Assembly: GCA_050250665.1 (NCBI GenBank)
Contig: JBFWOF010000031.1
Span: forward strand, 11,126-75,125
Source of the DNA: JADKFD01 sp050250665
GTDB lineage: Bacteria > Pseudomonadota > Gammaproteobacteria > Xanthomonadales > SZUA-5
Direction: 5' to 3'
DNA length: 64,000 nucleotides
Positions 34,498 through 42,303 of this stretch are shown in pieces. How positions within the stretch are numbered: position 1 is the stretch's first letter; each line of letters begins with the position of its first letter. Under the pieces are notes generated by a model. That model searched no databases. It worked only from the letters and a program-made list of their open reading frames with translations, and had not been told where the DNA came from. The position numbers and the translations under genes are program-made.

Positions 34498-34527
34498 ACC
34501 CCTCAGGCGGGCGCACGGTCCTTGCCC

Positions 34528-35787
34528 TCAAGCGTCTTCCGCTCCCTCGCCCAGCACCGCCGCAACGGCCTTGATCCGCTCCTGGCGCAGCGCCTCACCG
34601 ACGGCTGGGCCGCTGAGGCCTCGCTCCAGCAGGGGCGCGGTGCTGACTGCGAGTGCTGCGCGCAGCGCTGACTGCAGGCGCTCGCCCTGCGGGTAGGGTT
34701 CTTCGGAGCGGCCCAGACGACCGCGGTGATCGGCCTCACAGGCCAGCGCGAAGCGCCGAACGCGCTCCGGCTTGCGCAGACCATCCAGCCGCTCCAGCAA
34801 CTTCAGCACCGTGCCTGGCCTGAGTTCGGCGAGGCGGTGCAGCGTCAGGTGGTGCTCGCAGACCAGCACGCCCAGATCACGATGCTCGGTGGGCACTTTC
34901 AGACGCGCGCTCAGGGCCTTGACCGGCTCGACGCCGCGCTGCTCGTGCAGCACATGGCGTGGCCATTCTTCCGCGGGAGTCAGCGCCTTGCCCAGATCGT
35001 GCACCAGCGCCGCATAGGCGATTTGATCGTCGCCCGGCGCCAGCGCTGGGCACTGGTCCAGCACCAGCTGCAGATGGATGCCACTGTCGATCTCGGGGTG
35101 GTATTCGGCCCGCTGGGGCACGCCGTAGAGACCGTCGATCTCCGGGAACAGGCGTGCCAGCGCGCCGCAATCGCGAAGCGTTGCCAGAAAGGCGCTGGGT
35201 TGGGTCTCGGTCAGTGCCCGCCGGAGCTCCTGCCAGATGCGTTCGGGCACCAGATGATCCACTTCGCCGTTGTCGACCATGCCGCGCATCAGATCCAGCG
35301 TCTGCGGCGCCAGCCTGAATCCGAGGGGCGCAAAGCGCGCCAGAAAGCGCGCCGCGCGCAGGATCCGCAGGGGATCCTCGGCAAAAGCCTCGGACACGTG
35401 CCGCAACAGCCGCTGCTGCAGGTCCTGGCGACCGCCGTAGGGGTCGATCACCTGGCCGTCGGCATCTTCGGCCATGGCGTTGATGGTGAAATCGCGGCGG
35501 CGCAGATCCTCTTCCAGGCTGACGTCGGCGCCGGTGTGGAAGGTGAAGCCGGCATAGCCACGACCGGTCTTGCGCTCGGTGCGCGCCAGCGCGTACTCGG
35601 CCTGCGTCTGTGGATGCAGAAACACCGGGAAGTCCGCGCCCACCGGCCGGAACCCGGCCGCCAGCATGGCTTCGGGCGTGCTGCCAACCACCACATAGTC
35701 GCGATCGCCGTGGGCACGCCCCAGCAGCCGGTCGCGTACCGCGCCGCCGACCAGATAGCAGTTCAATCCCTGGGTGTGTTTGTCCAT
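34528..35787 (-). CDS. cca: Multifunctional CCA-adding enzyme (tRNA nucleotidyltransferase with HD domain)
   Basis: 419 residues. Class II nucleotidyltransferase head YLVGGAVRDRLLGR with the metal site GDRDYVVVG, then RRDFTINAMA and ILRAARFLARF in the neck, and a C-terminal HD-type phosphohydrolase domain with YAALVHDLGKA and CEHHL. This length and the HD domain are typical of the E. coli-type Cca. It builds and repairs the CCA end of tRNAs. The window's tRNA-Lys encodes its CCA, so here the role would be repair, with other tRNAs unknown. Confidence 0.95.
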   Translation of the reverse strand: MDKHTQGLNCYLVGGAVRDRLLGRAHGDRDYVVVGSTPEAMLAAGFRPVGADFPVFLHPQTQAEYALARTERKTGRGYAGFTFHTGADVSLEEDLRRRDFTINAMAEDADGQVIDPYGGRQDLQQRLLRHVSEAFAEDPLRILRAARFLARFAPLGFRLAPQTLDLMRGMVDNGEVDHLVPERIWQELRRALTETQPSAFLATLRDCGALARLFPEIDGLYGVPQRAEYHPEIDSGIHLQLVLDQCPALAPGDDQIAYAALVHDLGKALTPAEEWPRHVLHEQRGVEPVKALSARLKVPTEHRDLGVLVCEHHLTLHRLAELRPGTVLKLLERLDGLRKPERVRRFALACEADHRGRLGRSEEPYPQGERLQSALRAALAVSTAPLLERGLSGPAVGEALRQERIKAVAAVLGEGAEDA

Positions 35788-35843
35788 TGCAGACCTGCGG
35801 GTGCCCGGTACAATCCGGGGAGAACTCTACGCGAGCTGAGCGG

Positions 35844-36683
35844 ATGCGTGGTCTATCCCTGCTGTGTCTGTGTGTGCTTGCGTTTCAGGTCGGTGCTGCC
35901 GACGGTCGATTGCGCGGCAGTGGCGGGCTGCTGTCCGTGGAAGGCGCTGCCGGTGGCGGACTGGTGCCCTGGGCGGTCATCGCCGGACATGGCGAGCGCG
36001 GCGAATGGGATCTGGTGGCCGCGACCAGTGTCGTCGACACTGGCGATTTCGACGTGCGCTCAACGGCGCTGGCGCTGGCCTGGGACAACCGATTGGAACT
36101 CTCCTATGCGCGGATGTCGCTGGGACTGGACGCACTGGTCGAACGCGGCCTGTTCCCCGATCGGCGTCTGGACACCGAAGTGTTGGGAGCCAAACTGCGC
36201 CTGGGTGGCGATCTGATCTACGGCTCTGGCCCGCAACTGGCCTTGGGTCTGCAATGGCGGCGCTCGCGCGATCCGGATCTGGTCACCTTGTCCTCAGCCG
36301 AGAAGCACCAGGGCAGCGATGTCTATCTCAGCGCCAGCAAGCTCTGGGTGGATGGCATCGCCAGCCGCCGCACGCTGGCCAGCCTGACTCTGCGTTCGAC
36401 CAATGCCCATCAGCTGGGCCTCGCCGGCTTCAGCGATCGCCGCAGCACCACGCTGGAAGGCAGCGTGGCGGTCTTTGTTCTTCCCGACTGGCTCCTTGGC
36501 CTGGAATATCGCGGCAAGCCAGACCGGCTGGCGTTGGCACGAGAGGATGACTGGAGCAATGTCTTCGTCGCCTGGTTGCCGTCCAAGCAATGGCATCTGG
36601 CGTTGGCCTACGCTGATCTAGGCTCGATCGGCGGCATCTCCGGGCAGCGCGGCTACTACTTCAGCGTGCAGGCCTCACCATGA
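35844..36683 (+). CDS. DUF3034 outer-envelope protein
   Basis: 279 residues from the ATG at 35844 (signal peptide MRGLSLLCLCVLAFQVGAA). The N-terminal motif GSGGLLSVEGAAGGGLVPWA is the DUF3034 hallmark. The rest has alternating beta-strand patterns ending in aromatic YYFSVQ, so an outer-membrane beta-barrel is likely. The family is found beside truncated globins in related genomes, as here. Function unknown. The open frame from 35610 is antisense to cca and is not used. Confidence 0.8.
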   Translation: MRGLSLLCLCVLAFQVGAADGRLRGSGGLLSVEGAAGGGLVPWAVIAGHGERGEWDLVAATSVVDTGDFDVRSTALALAWDNRLELSYARMSLGLDALVERGLFPDRRLDTEVLGAKLRLGGDLIYGSGPQLALGLQWRRSRDPDLVTLSSAEKHQGSDVYLSASKLWVDGIASRRTLASLTLRSTNAHQLGLAGFSDRRSTTLEGSVAVFVLPDWLLGLEYRGKPDRLALAREDDWSNVFVAWLPSKQWHLALAYADLGSIGGISGQRGYYFSVQASP

Positions 36684-36706
36684 ATCCATCCCCTGATTCA
36701 CAGCCG

Positions 36707-36802
36707 CGTCATTGCGAGGCGCGCAGCGACGAAGCAATCCAGGGACCGGCTACGCTGCATCTGGATGGCTTCCCCCGGATCAAGTCCGGGGTCGCAATGA
36801 CG
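36707..36802. repeat. GTCATTGCGAG-type inverted-repeat element, copy 2
   Basis: CGTCATTGCGAGGCGCGCAG to GTCGCAATGACG: same outer arms, GAAGCAATCCAG and CCCCCGGATCAAGTCCGGGG as copy 1 (26899-26996), with a different middle loop. It sits between the DUF3034 and globin genes and creates a false N-terminal extension of the globin frame. Confidence 0.9.
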
Positions 36803-36850
36803 TCGGTTCATGACCTGTGGGCAGTGTCGGGACGACGCCGATGGCTCGCT

Positions 36851-37276
36851 ATGCGCATCGGATTGAGTCTGTTGGTCCTGAGTCTGTTGTTGGTGCTGGG
36901 CGCTTGCGCCACGGTTCCGCGAGACAGCTTGTACCAGCAGCTCGGTGGCGCCGAGGGCGTGGCCAGTCTGGTCGATGCCATCATCGAGAAGTCACGCACC
37001 GATCCGCGCATTGGCGAGCTCTTTGCCGAGACCGATTTCGATTACTTCCGTGAGCGCCTGATCGAGCAGATCTGCGAACTCGCCGACGGCCCCTGCGAAT
37101 ACACCGGGTTGCCGATGAGCGATGCCCACAGCGGCATGGACATCAGCGAGCGCGAGTTCAACTGGTTCGTCGAAGACGTCGAGCAGGCCATGCAGCAGAT
37201 CGGACTGCCGCTGGCGGTGCAGAACCGCTTGCTGGCCAGATTGGTGCCGATGCACGAAGACGTGATCCGGCAGTAG
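36851..37276 (+). CDS. Group 1 truncated hemoglobin, predicted lipoprotein
   Basis: 141 residues from the ATG at 36851. A lipoprotein signal (MRIGLSLLVLSLLLVLGACA) with Cys19 in the lipobox LGAC precedes a globin of trHb class I: LYQQLGGAEGVASLVDAI opens the 2-over-2 fold, and the proximal His is in SDAHSGMDISEREFNWF. Exported globins may bind O2 or NO or handle oxidative stress; which is not known here. It follows DUF3034 with 167 bp filled by a repeat, probably still one transcript. Confidence 0.85.
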   Translation: MRIGLSLLVLSLLLVLGACATVPRDSLYQQLGGAEGVASLVDAIIEKSRTDPRIGELFAETDFDYFRERLIEQICELADGPCEYTGLPMSDAHSGMDISEREFNWFVEDVEQAMQQIGLPLAVQNRLLARLVPMHEDVIRQ

Positions 37277-37325
37277 CCTTGCTGGCAGTTCCCGGCGACA
37301 TCTACTGGTCTTGCGAGCTTGCTGA

Positions 37326-37376
37326 CAAGAGCGGGACGCAGAGAACGCAGAGGAAACGCAGAAAGGACACAGAGGA
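37326..37376. repeat. Degenerate GACGCAGAG nonamer element, copy 2
   Basis: GAGCGGGACGCAGAGAACGC followed by GCAGAGG and GACACAGAGG units; GAA/GAG variants of copy 1 at 31622-31672. It lies 49 bp after the globin stop. Confidence 0.75.
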
Positions 37377-37445
37377 AGTCAGGGGACTGCGACAGCGCAG
37401 GCTGTCAGGTCGATGGATGCCCGGATGATTCGCCGCAACACAGCC

Positions 37446-38534
37446 TCAAGTGACCAAGGGTCGCGAGACCAGCTCTTCCAGCGCAGTCAGGGCCTCCTCA
37501 AGGCCATTTCGCAGTCCCAGGGTCTGCGAGCGGGTGCGCAAGGCTTGCCGTTTGGATCCATCACCTGACAGTTGCCGGGCCGCCGTGATCACCGCCTCGG
37601 TCTTGGGCGCACACTCCAATACCGCGCCATGTGCGGCTAGGGATTGCAGTCGCGGTGACTGGTCTTTGGCCAGCGCCACTGCCACGCACGGGACCTCCAG
37701 TGACACCGCCTGCAACAGCATGCTGCCGGCGCCAACTACGGCCAACTCGGCGCGCTGGAGCAGGGCCATCAGCGCTGCGTTGCTGAGCTTTCCAACACGC
37801 ATCACGCTGTCGCTGTGCTCAGTCCGACTGGCGGCCCAATCTGCCCGAACGACCACGGCGGGCGACTGCAAGGCACGTGCAGCTTCAGCGAAGGCGTCTC
37901 CGGCGGGCCGGCCCTCGATACGGCCACCGCCACCGCCGGGACAGAACAGCGCGAAGCCGGGATGGGCGTCGACGAAGTCACGCAGCTCCGGCGGCAGACG
38001 CTGCGGGTCCGGCGCCTCATGCAGGGTACCCAGCGGACGCCAGCGCAGGCCCTGATACCAGCGCAGCAGCCAGCGCTGATAGCGGCCGGGCAGGGTGGCA
38101 TCGAGGCTGAGTTCGACCGACCAGTGCTCGCTGATCTGCGCCAGCGCGCCGAAACGAAAGCCGCGCGCCCGCGCCGAAGGCCGCGAGCTCAGATACACCA
38201 CCTTGGCGCCGACAGCGCGGGCAGCGCGCAACTGGGCCGGTCTGGCGGTGCTGTCGAAGATCACCACGGCCGGGCGGCGCGAGCGGATCGCGGCAATCAC
38301 TTCAGTGCTGGAGCGGGTCGGTGACCCCGGCAGCGGCACCTGATCGATACCGGGATCTGCCGCCGCCGGCAGCGCTGAAGCCGCGGCGGCAATGGCGATC
38401 GGCAGCCCCGGCCAGCGCTGCCGGGCGCTGCGCGCCAGCAACAGCGCACGCTGCAACTCACCGCTGCCGCTGCCACCCGACACCGGAACCAGCAACAGCC
38501 CTCGCGGCAGCAGTCGGGCCTCAGCCAATCTCAT
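37446..38534 (-). CDS. GT-B-fold glycosyltransferase-like protein (PseG/MurG-like)
   Basis: 362 residues. The N-terminus LLLVPVSGGSGSGELQRALL resembles the Gly-rich loop of PseG/MurG-type GT-B proteins, and LLQRAELAVVGAGSMLLQAV with VPCVAVALAKDQS resembles their nucleotide-sugar-binding C-terminal half. No single family is certain. Its start overlaps the stop of the upstream HD-type gene by 14 bp, so the two are coupled. A role in envelope sugar chemistry is possible. Confidence 0.55.
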   Translation of the reverse strand: MRLAEARLLPRGLLLVPVSGGSGSGELQRALLLARSARQRWPGLPIAIAAAASALPAAADPGIDQVPLPGSPTRSSTEVIAAIRSRRPAVVIFDSTARPAQLRAARAVGAKVVYLSSRPSARARGFRFGALAQISEHWSVELSLDATLPGRYQRWLLRWYQGLRWRPLGTLHEAPDPQRLPPELRDFVDAHPGFALFCPGGGGGRIEGRPAGDAFAEAARALQSPAVVVRADWAASRTEHSDSVMRVGKLSNAALMALLQRAELAVVGAGSMLLQAVSLEVPCVAVALAKDQSPRLQSLAAHGAVLECAPKTEAVITAARQLSGDGSKRQALRTRSQTLGLRNGLEEALTALEELVSRPLVT

Positions 38535-39600
38535 CGGCCAGGCGCAGGAAGGCCTCGATCACGTTCTGGCCGGTCTGGCCGGGCTTGGGACCACCGGGGA
38601 AGAGCTCGCGCATGCGCCGGCTCTGCCACTGCACCTTGGGTTCGTTGTTGCGCTTGCCGCTACCGAAGACTTCCAGCCCCAGCGGCGACACGAAGCGATG
38701 CAGTTCGAAGAAATAACGTTCCTGCCCCGAGGTCAGGAAGTCGAACACCGGCAGGGCCGACTCGGTGGCATTCAGGGCCCGGCCGGCGCGTTGCTCGCGC
38801 TCCTGGACCAGGCGCACGGCACTACCGGCAAAGGCGGCGAAGGGCTCGGCCACATTGGCGGTGTCCAGATCGGCAGCAAACAGCATCAGCCGGGTATAGC
38901 GCGCCGTTTCCGGATCCAGATCCTCCTCGGCGCGCTCGGCCCTGAGCTCGGCCACCAGCTTGGGCGCCAGCGACCCGCCCGAAGATGCGACTTCGGCGGT
39001 ATTGAAGAAATTGCGGGCGGCCGGGCGGGCATCGAAGGTGGATCCGGCGATCATCAGACTCAGGGCCACGAAGAACTCGCGATCCTGCTCGCGCGAGAAA
39101 CCGACCTGATCGAGGATGCGACAGGCCTCGGCGACGCTGGCGCGCTCGTTGGCGCCGATGTCATGCCAGAAATCGGCCGCTTCGCGCTGGCGCAGATCGT
39201 GGCAGGTAGCGAACAGCGCCAGCAACAGCCAGTCCTCGGCCTGCAGCGCCTGCCAGCCCAGTTGCAGCCGTGCCCGTGCCAGTCGACCGTTGAGCAGCTC
39301 CAGCGCATGCTGCTCGTTGTGGTACTCGTGCAGATCACGGCCCCAGCTGCCGTGGCGGGAGGCCATGCGCACAAAGCTCAGCGCCAGCGCATCCTGGGCC
39401 TTCTTCAGCAGCGGTCGCAGGTCCTCGCCGAAAGCGGACAGATAGGACTGCCCGACCTCCTGCATCACCGCAAACAGATCAGGACGGCGCTCGCGCAAGG
39501 CCTCCGCAGCCTGAGCGACATCGCGCACCAGGCGCTCGCAGGCGTCTGCCGGGAACTGGCTGTCCAGGTCGAGCAAGGCGCTGGCGACATCGGCTTGCAT
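38521..39600 (-). CDS. HD-type metal-dependent phosphohydrolase-like protein
   Basis: 359 residues. Metal-site pattern: His94 and His98 in HEYHNEQHA, HD at His134-Asp135 in ATCHDLR, and a late Asp244 in FAADLDTANV. This order resembles the HD/PDEase fold of cyclic-nucleotide or other phosphohydrolases, but there are no accessory domains to identify the substrate. First gene of a pair with the GT-B-like gene. It starts 146 bp from radC on the same strand. Confidence 0.6.
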   Translation of the reverse strand: MQADVASALLDLDSQFPADACERLVRDVAQAAEALRERRPDLFAVMQEVGQSYLSAFGEDLRPLLKKAQDALALSFVRMASRHGSWGRDLHEYHNEQHALELLNGRLARARLQLGWQALQAEDWLLLALFATCHDLRQREAADFWHDIGANERASVAEACRILDQVGFSREQDREFFVALSLMIAGSTFDARPAARNFFNTAEVASSGGSLAPKLVAELRAERAEEDLDPETARYTRLMLFAADLDTANVAEPFAAFAGSAVRLVQEREQRAGRALNATESALPVFDFLTSGQERYFFELHRFVSPLGLEVFGSGKRNNEPKVQWQSRRMRELFPGGPKPGQTGQNVIEAFLRLADEIG

Positions 39601-39746
39601 GAATGATCCGGCTTGCGTCCGAGGGCGGGTTCGCCCCGGAGTATACGAGGCTGGCGGCCTGTAGGACGCGACCGCGACACGCTGGTCAGATCAGCAGCTC
39701 GACAATGTCCGGCGGCGACTGCACGCGGCCTCCTGAAATCTGCGGG

Positions 39747-40433
39747 TCAGATCCAGCCGCGCTCGGCAAAGGAAACCGTGGCGCCGTCACCGACGACGAC
39801 GTGATCCAGCAGCCGGATCTCGACCAGCGCCAGCGCCTGGCGCAGGCGTTCGGTGAGTTCGCGGTCGGCGGCGCTGGGCTCGGCCACGCCGGAAGGATGG
39901 TTGTGCGCCACCACGACCGCGGCAGAGGCCAGCTTCAGGGCACGCTTGACCACTTCACCCACGTAGACCGCGGCGCCGGTCAGGCCGCCGTGGAACAGAT
40001 CCTCGATGCCGATGACCTGATGCCGCGCGTCCAGGAACAGTGCCGAGAACACCTCGCGATCGGCGTCGCGCAGGCGCGCCTGGAAGACCTGATGGACATC
40101 GGCGGGGGCGCCGATGGTGCCGCCACGGCGCAGGTTGCCGGCGCTGGCGCGCCTGCCGAGCTCGGCCGCGGCCTGCAGCACCGCCCATTTGGCCGGGCCG
40201 ATGCCGAGGCCGGCGGGCAGTTCGCTCAGGGCTGTCGTCAGCGTGGTCCGCAAACCGCCGCATTGCTTCAGCAGTTCTCGGGCGCTGTCGACGGCGCTGC
40301 AGCCACGGGTGCCGCTGCCCAGCAGCAGGGCCAGTAGTTCGGCGTCGCTCAGGCGCGCAGCACCGAGTTCGATCAGGCGTTCGCGCGGCCGCTCCTGATC
40401 GGGCCAGTCGTGGATGGGTCGATGCATGCTCAT
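39747..40433 (-). CDS. radC: RadC-family JAB-domain protein
   Basis: 228 residues from the ATG at 40433. An N-terminal helix-hairpin-helix-like region (ELLALLLGSG, GIGPAKWAVLQAAAELG) and a C-terminal JAB/MPN domain with AHNHPSG and a later Asp (SAADRELT) giving the HxHx(n)D metal site. The cellular role is debated; it is not a proven DNA-repair enzyme. Divergent from coaBC with 130 bp between. The longer open frame to 40613 crosses the coaBC start region and is rejected. Confidence 0.9.
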   Translation of the reverse strand: MSMHRPIHDWPDQERPRERLIELGAARLSDAELLALLLGSGTRGCSAVDSARELLKQCGGLRTTLTTALSELPAGLGIGPAKWAVLQAAAELGRRASAGNLRRGGTIGAPADVHQVFQARLRDADREVFSALFLDARHQVIGIEDLFHGGLTGAAVYVGEVVKRALKLASAAVVVAHNHPSGVAEPSAADRELTERLRQALALVEIRLLDHVVVGDGATVSFAERGWI

Positions 40434-40563
40434 GGGTTGCCCCGTTGCGGGCGGACTGGCCCGGGAATCGCCAGCATGAAGCGCCGCGAGCGCCTGCGCG
40501 ATCCGGCAATCCCGCAATTTCCGGTAGTCTTCACCTGATTCGGGTGTAGGAATTTTCTGACGC

Positions 40564-41763
40564 GTGGCAGAGCTCTCGACAATGCGGCTGGTCCTGGGAG
40601 TGGGCGCAGGCATTGCTGCCTACAAGTGCGCCGAACTGGTGCGCCGGGTGCGCGAACAGGGCGCCGAGGTGCAGGTGGTGATGACCGATTCAGCCCGGCA
40701 TTTTGTCGGCGCTGCCACCTTTCAGGCGCTATCCGGTCGGGCCGTGCGCAGCAGCTTGTGGGACGAGTCGGCCGAAGCGGCGATGGGGCACATCGAACTG
40801 GCACGCTGGGCCAGTCATGTCGTGATTGCGCCGGCCACGGCCGATCTGATTGCCCGACTGCGCGCCGGCATGGCCGACGATCTGTTGACCACGCTGTGCC
40901 TGGCCAGCGCTGCGCCGGTGTGGCTGGCTCCGGCCATGAACGCGCAGATGTGGGCCCATCCCTCGGTGCAGGACAATCTGCAAGTGCTGGTTCAGCGCGG
41001 CCTGCGGGTTATCGGGCCCGCCATTGGTGACCAGGCTTGTGGTGATGTAGGCGCCGGGCGCATGGCTGAGCCGGCGGAGATCATCGAGGCATTGCTCGGC
41101 GCGGTGCCGCAGAGCCTGCTGGGACGCCGGGTCGTGGTCAGCGCCGGGCCGACCTTCGAAGATCTGGACCCGGTGCGTTTCCTCGGCAACCGCAGCTCCG
41201 GCAAGATGGGTTTCGCCATCGCTGCGGCTGCCCGCGCGGCCGGTGCCGATGTCGATCTGATCGCCGGTCCGGTGCATCTGCCGACGCCGTCCGGCTGCCA
41301 GCGCCGCGATGTGCGCAGCGCCCTGCAGATGCGCGAGGCGGTCATGAGCGCGGCGGCGGGTGCCGATGTCTACATCGGTGCGGCGGCAGTGGCCGACTAT
41401 CGCCCGGCGGAGGCCGCGGCACACAAGATCAAGAAGGGAGCCGAAAACATGGCCCTGGCGCTGGTGCGCAATCCGGACATCATTGCCGAACTGGCGCGTT
41501 CGGCGCGGCCGCGTCTGCTGGTCGGTTTTGCCGCCGAAACCCGCGACGTGCTGGAATATGCTCGCGGCAAGCTCGAGGCCAAGGGTCTGGATCTGATCGT
41601 GGCCAATCAGGTCGGGCCGGACGCCGCCTTCGATCGCGATGACAACGCCCTCACCGTGATCTCGGCCGAAGGCACCACCGAATTGGGCAGCGGCAGCAAG
41701 CGTGAACTGGCAGCGCGCCTGATCAGCTTGATCAGCCAGAAGCTGGGGGCCGACAAGGCATGA
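40564..41763 (+). CDS. coaBC: Bifunctional phosphopantothenoylcysteine decarboxylase / phosphopantothenate-cysteine ligase
   Basis: 399 residues. CoaC flavoprotein half: LGVGAGIAAYKCAELVR, catalytic-region MAPATADLIA type sequence (IAPATADLIA), and the PAMNAQMW and ACGDVGAGRM segments. CoaB half: VVVSAGPTFEDLDPVRFLGN and GFAAET. It makes 4'-phosphopantetheine in CoA synthesis. GTG at 40564 follows an AGGA; an ATG at 40582 is an alternative. The stop overlaps dut by 4 bp. Confidence 0.95.
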   Translation: MAELSTMRLVLGVGAGIAAYKCAELVRRVREQGAEVQVVMTDSARHFVGAATFQALSGRAVRSSLWDESAEAAMGHIELARWASHVVIAPATADLIARLRAGMADDLLTTLCLASAAPVWLAPAMNAQMWAHPSVQDNLQVLVQRGLRVIGPAIGDQACGDVGAGRMAEPAEIIEALLGAVPQSLLGRRVVVSAGPTFEDLDPVRFLGNRSSGKMGFAIAAAARAAGADVDLIAGPVHLPTPSGCQRRDVRSALQMREAVMSAAAGADVYIGAAAVADYRPAEAAAHKIKKGAENMALALVRNPDIIAELARSARPRLLVGFAAETRDVLEYARGKLEAKGLDLIVANQVGPDAAFDRDDNALTVISAEGTTELGSGSKRELAARLISLISQKLGADKA

Positions 41764-42227
41764 GCGCCAGCCCACTGGATCTGGCCGTCAAGGTGCTGGA
41801 TGAGCGCCTCGGCAGCATCTGGCCGCTGCCCACCTATGCCACTGCCGGCTCGGCCGGGCTTGATCTCAGGGCCTGTCTGCAGGCACCGCTGACGCTGGCG
41901 CCGGGCGCCAGTGAGCTGATTTCCACCGGCATGGCCATCCATATCGCCGATCCGGGTGTGGCGGCGCTGATCCTGCCGCGCTCAGGCCTGGGAGCCCGCC
42001 ATGGCATTGTGCTCGGCAATCTGGTCGGCCTGATCGATTCCGACTACCAGGGGCCATTGATGGTGTCATGCTGGAACCGATCCGGGCAGCCATTTAGTAT
42101 TGCTCCGGGCGATCGCATCGCACAGTTGATTCTGGTACCCGTGCTGCAGGCCCAATTGCGGTTGGTCGACAGTTTTGATGCCACCGAGCGCGGCGACGGT
42201 GGCTTTGGACACAGTGGGCGCAGCTGA
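41760..42227 (+). CDS. dut: dUTP diphosphatase
   Basis: 155 residues. Trimeric dUTPase motifs: SAGLDLRA, PRSGLGARHGIVLGN, GLIDSDYQGPL, PGDRIAQLI and the C-terminal GDGGFGHSG loop that closes over the substrate. It removes dUTP and supplies dUMP for thymidylate. ATGA overlap with coaBC; typical coaBC-dut-algC order. Confidence 0.95.
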   Translation: MSASPLDLAVKVLDERLGSIWPLPTYATAGSAGLDLRACLQAPLTLAPGASELISTGMAIHIADPGVAALILPRSGLGARHGIVLGNLVGLIDSDYQGPLMVSCWNRSGQPFSIAPGDRIAQLILVPVLQAQLRLVDSFDATERGDGGFGHSGRS

Positions 42228-42303
42228 GCGAGACTAGTGGCATTCCGAGCCGGTCTGTTGACCGGATGCAGCAGCATCAAGCCAACCAGGATTTCCTGCC
42301 AGC

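Noticed and set aside
33648..34527. Insertion sequence or prophage remnant
   Set aside because: No transposase or integrase remnant and no target-site duplication that I can see; the DNA is made of short repeats.
34726..36216. 496-residue plus-strand open frame
   Set aside because: Mostly antisense to cca; the real gene on this strand starts at 35844 in another frame.
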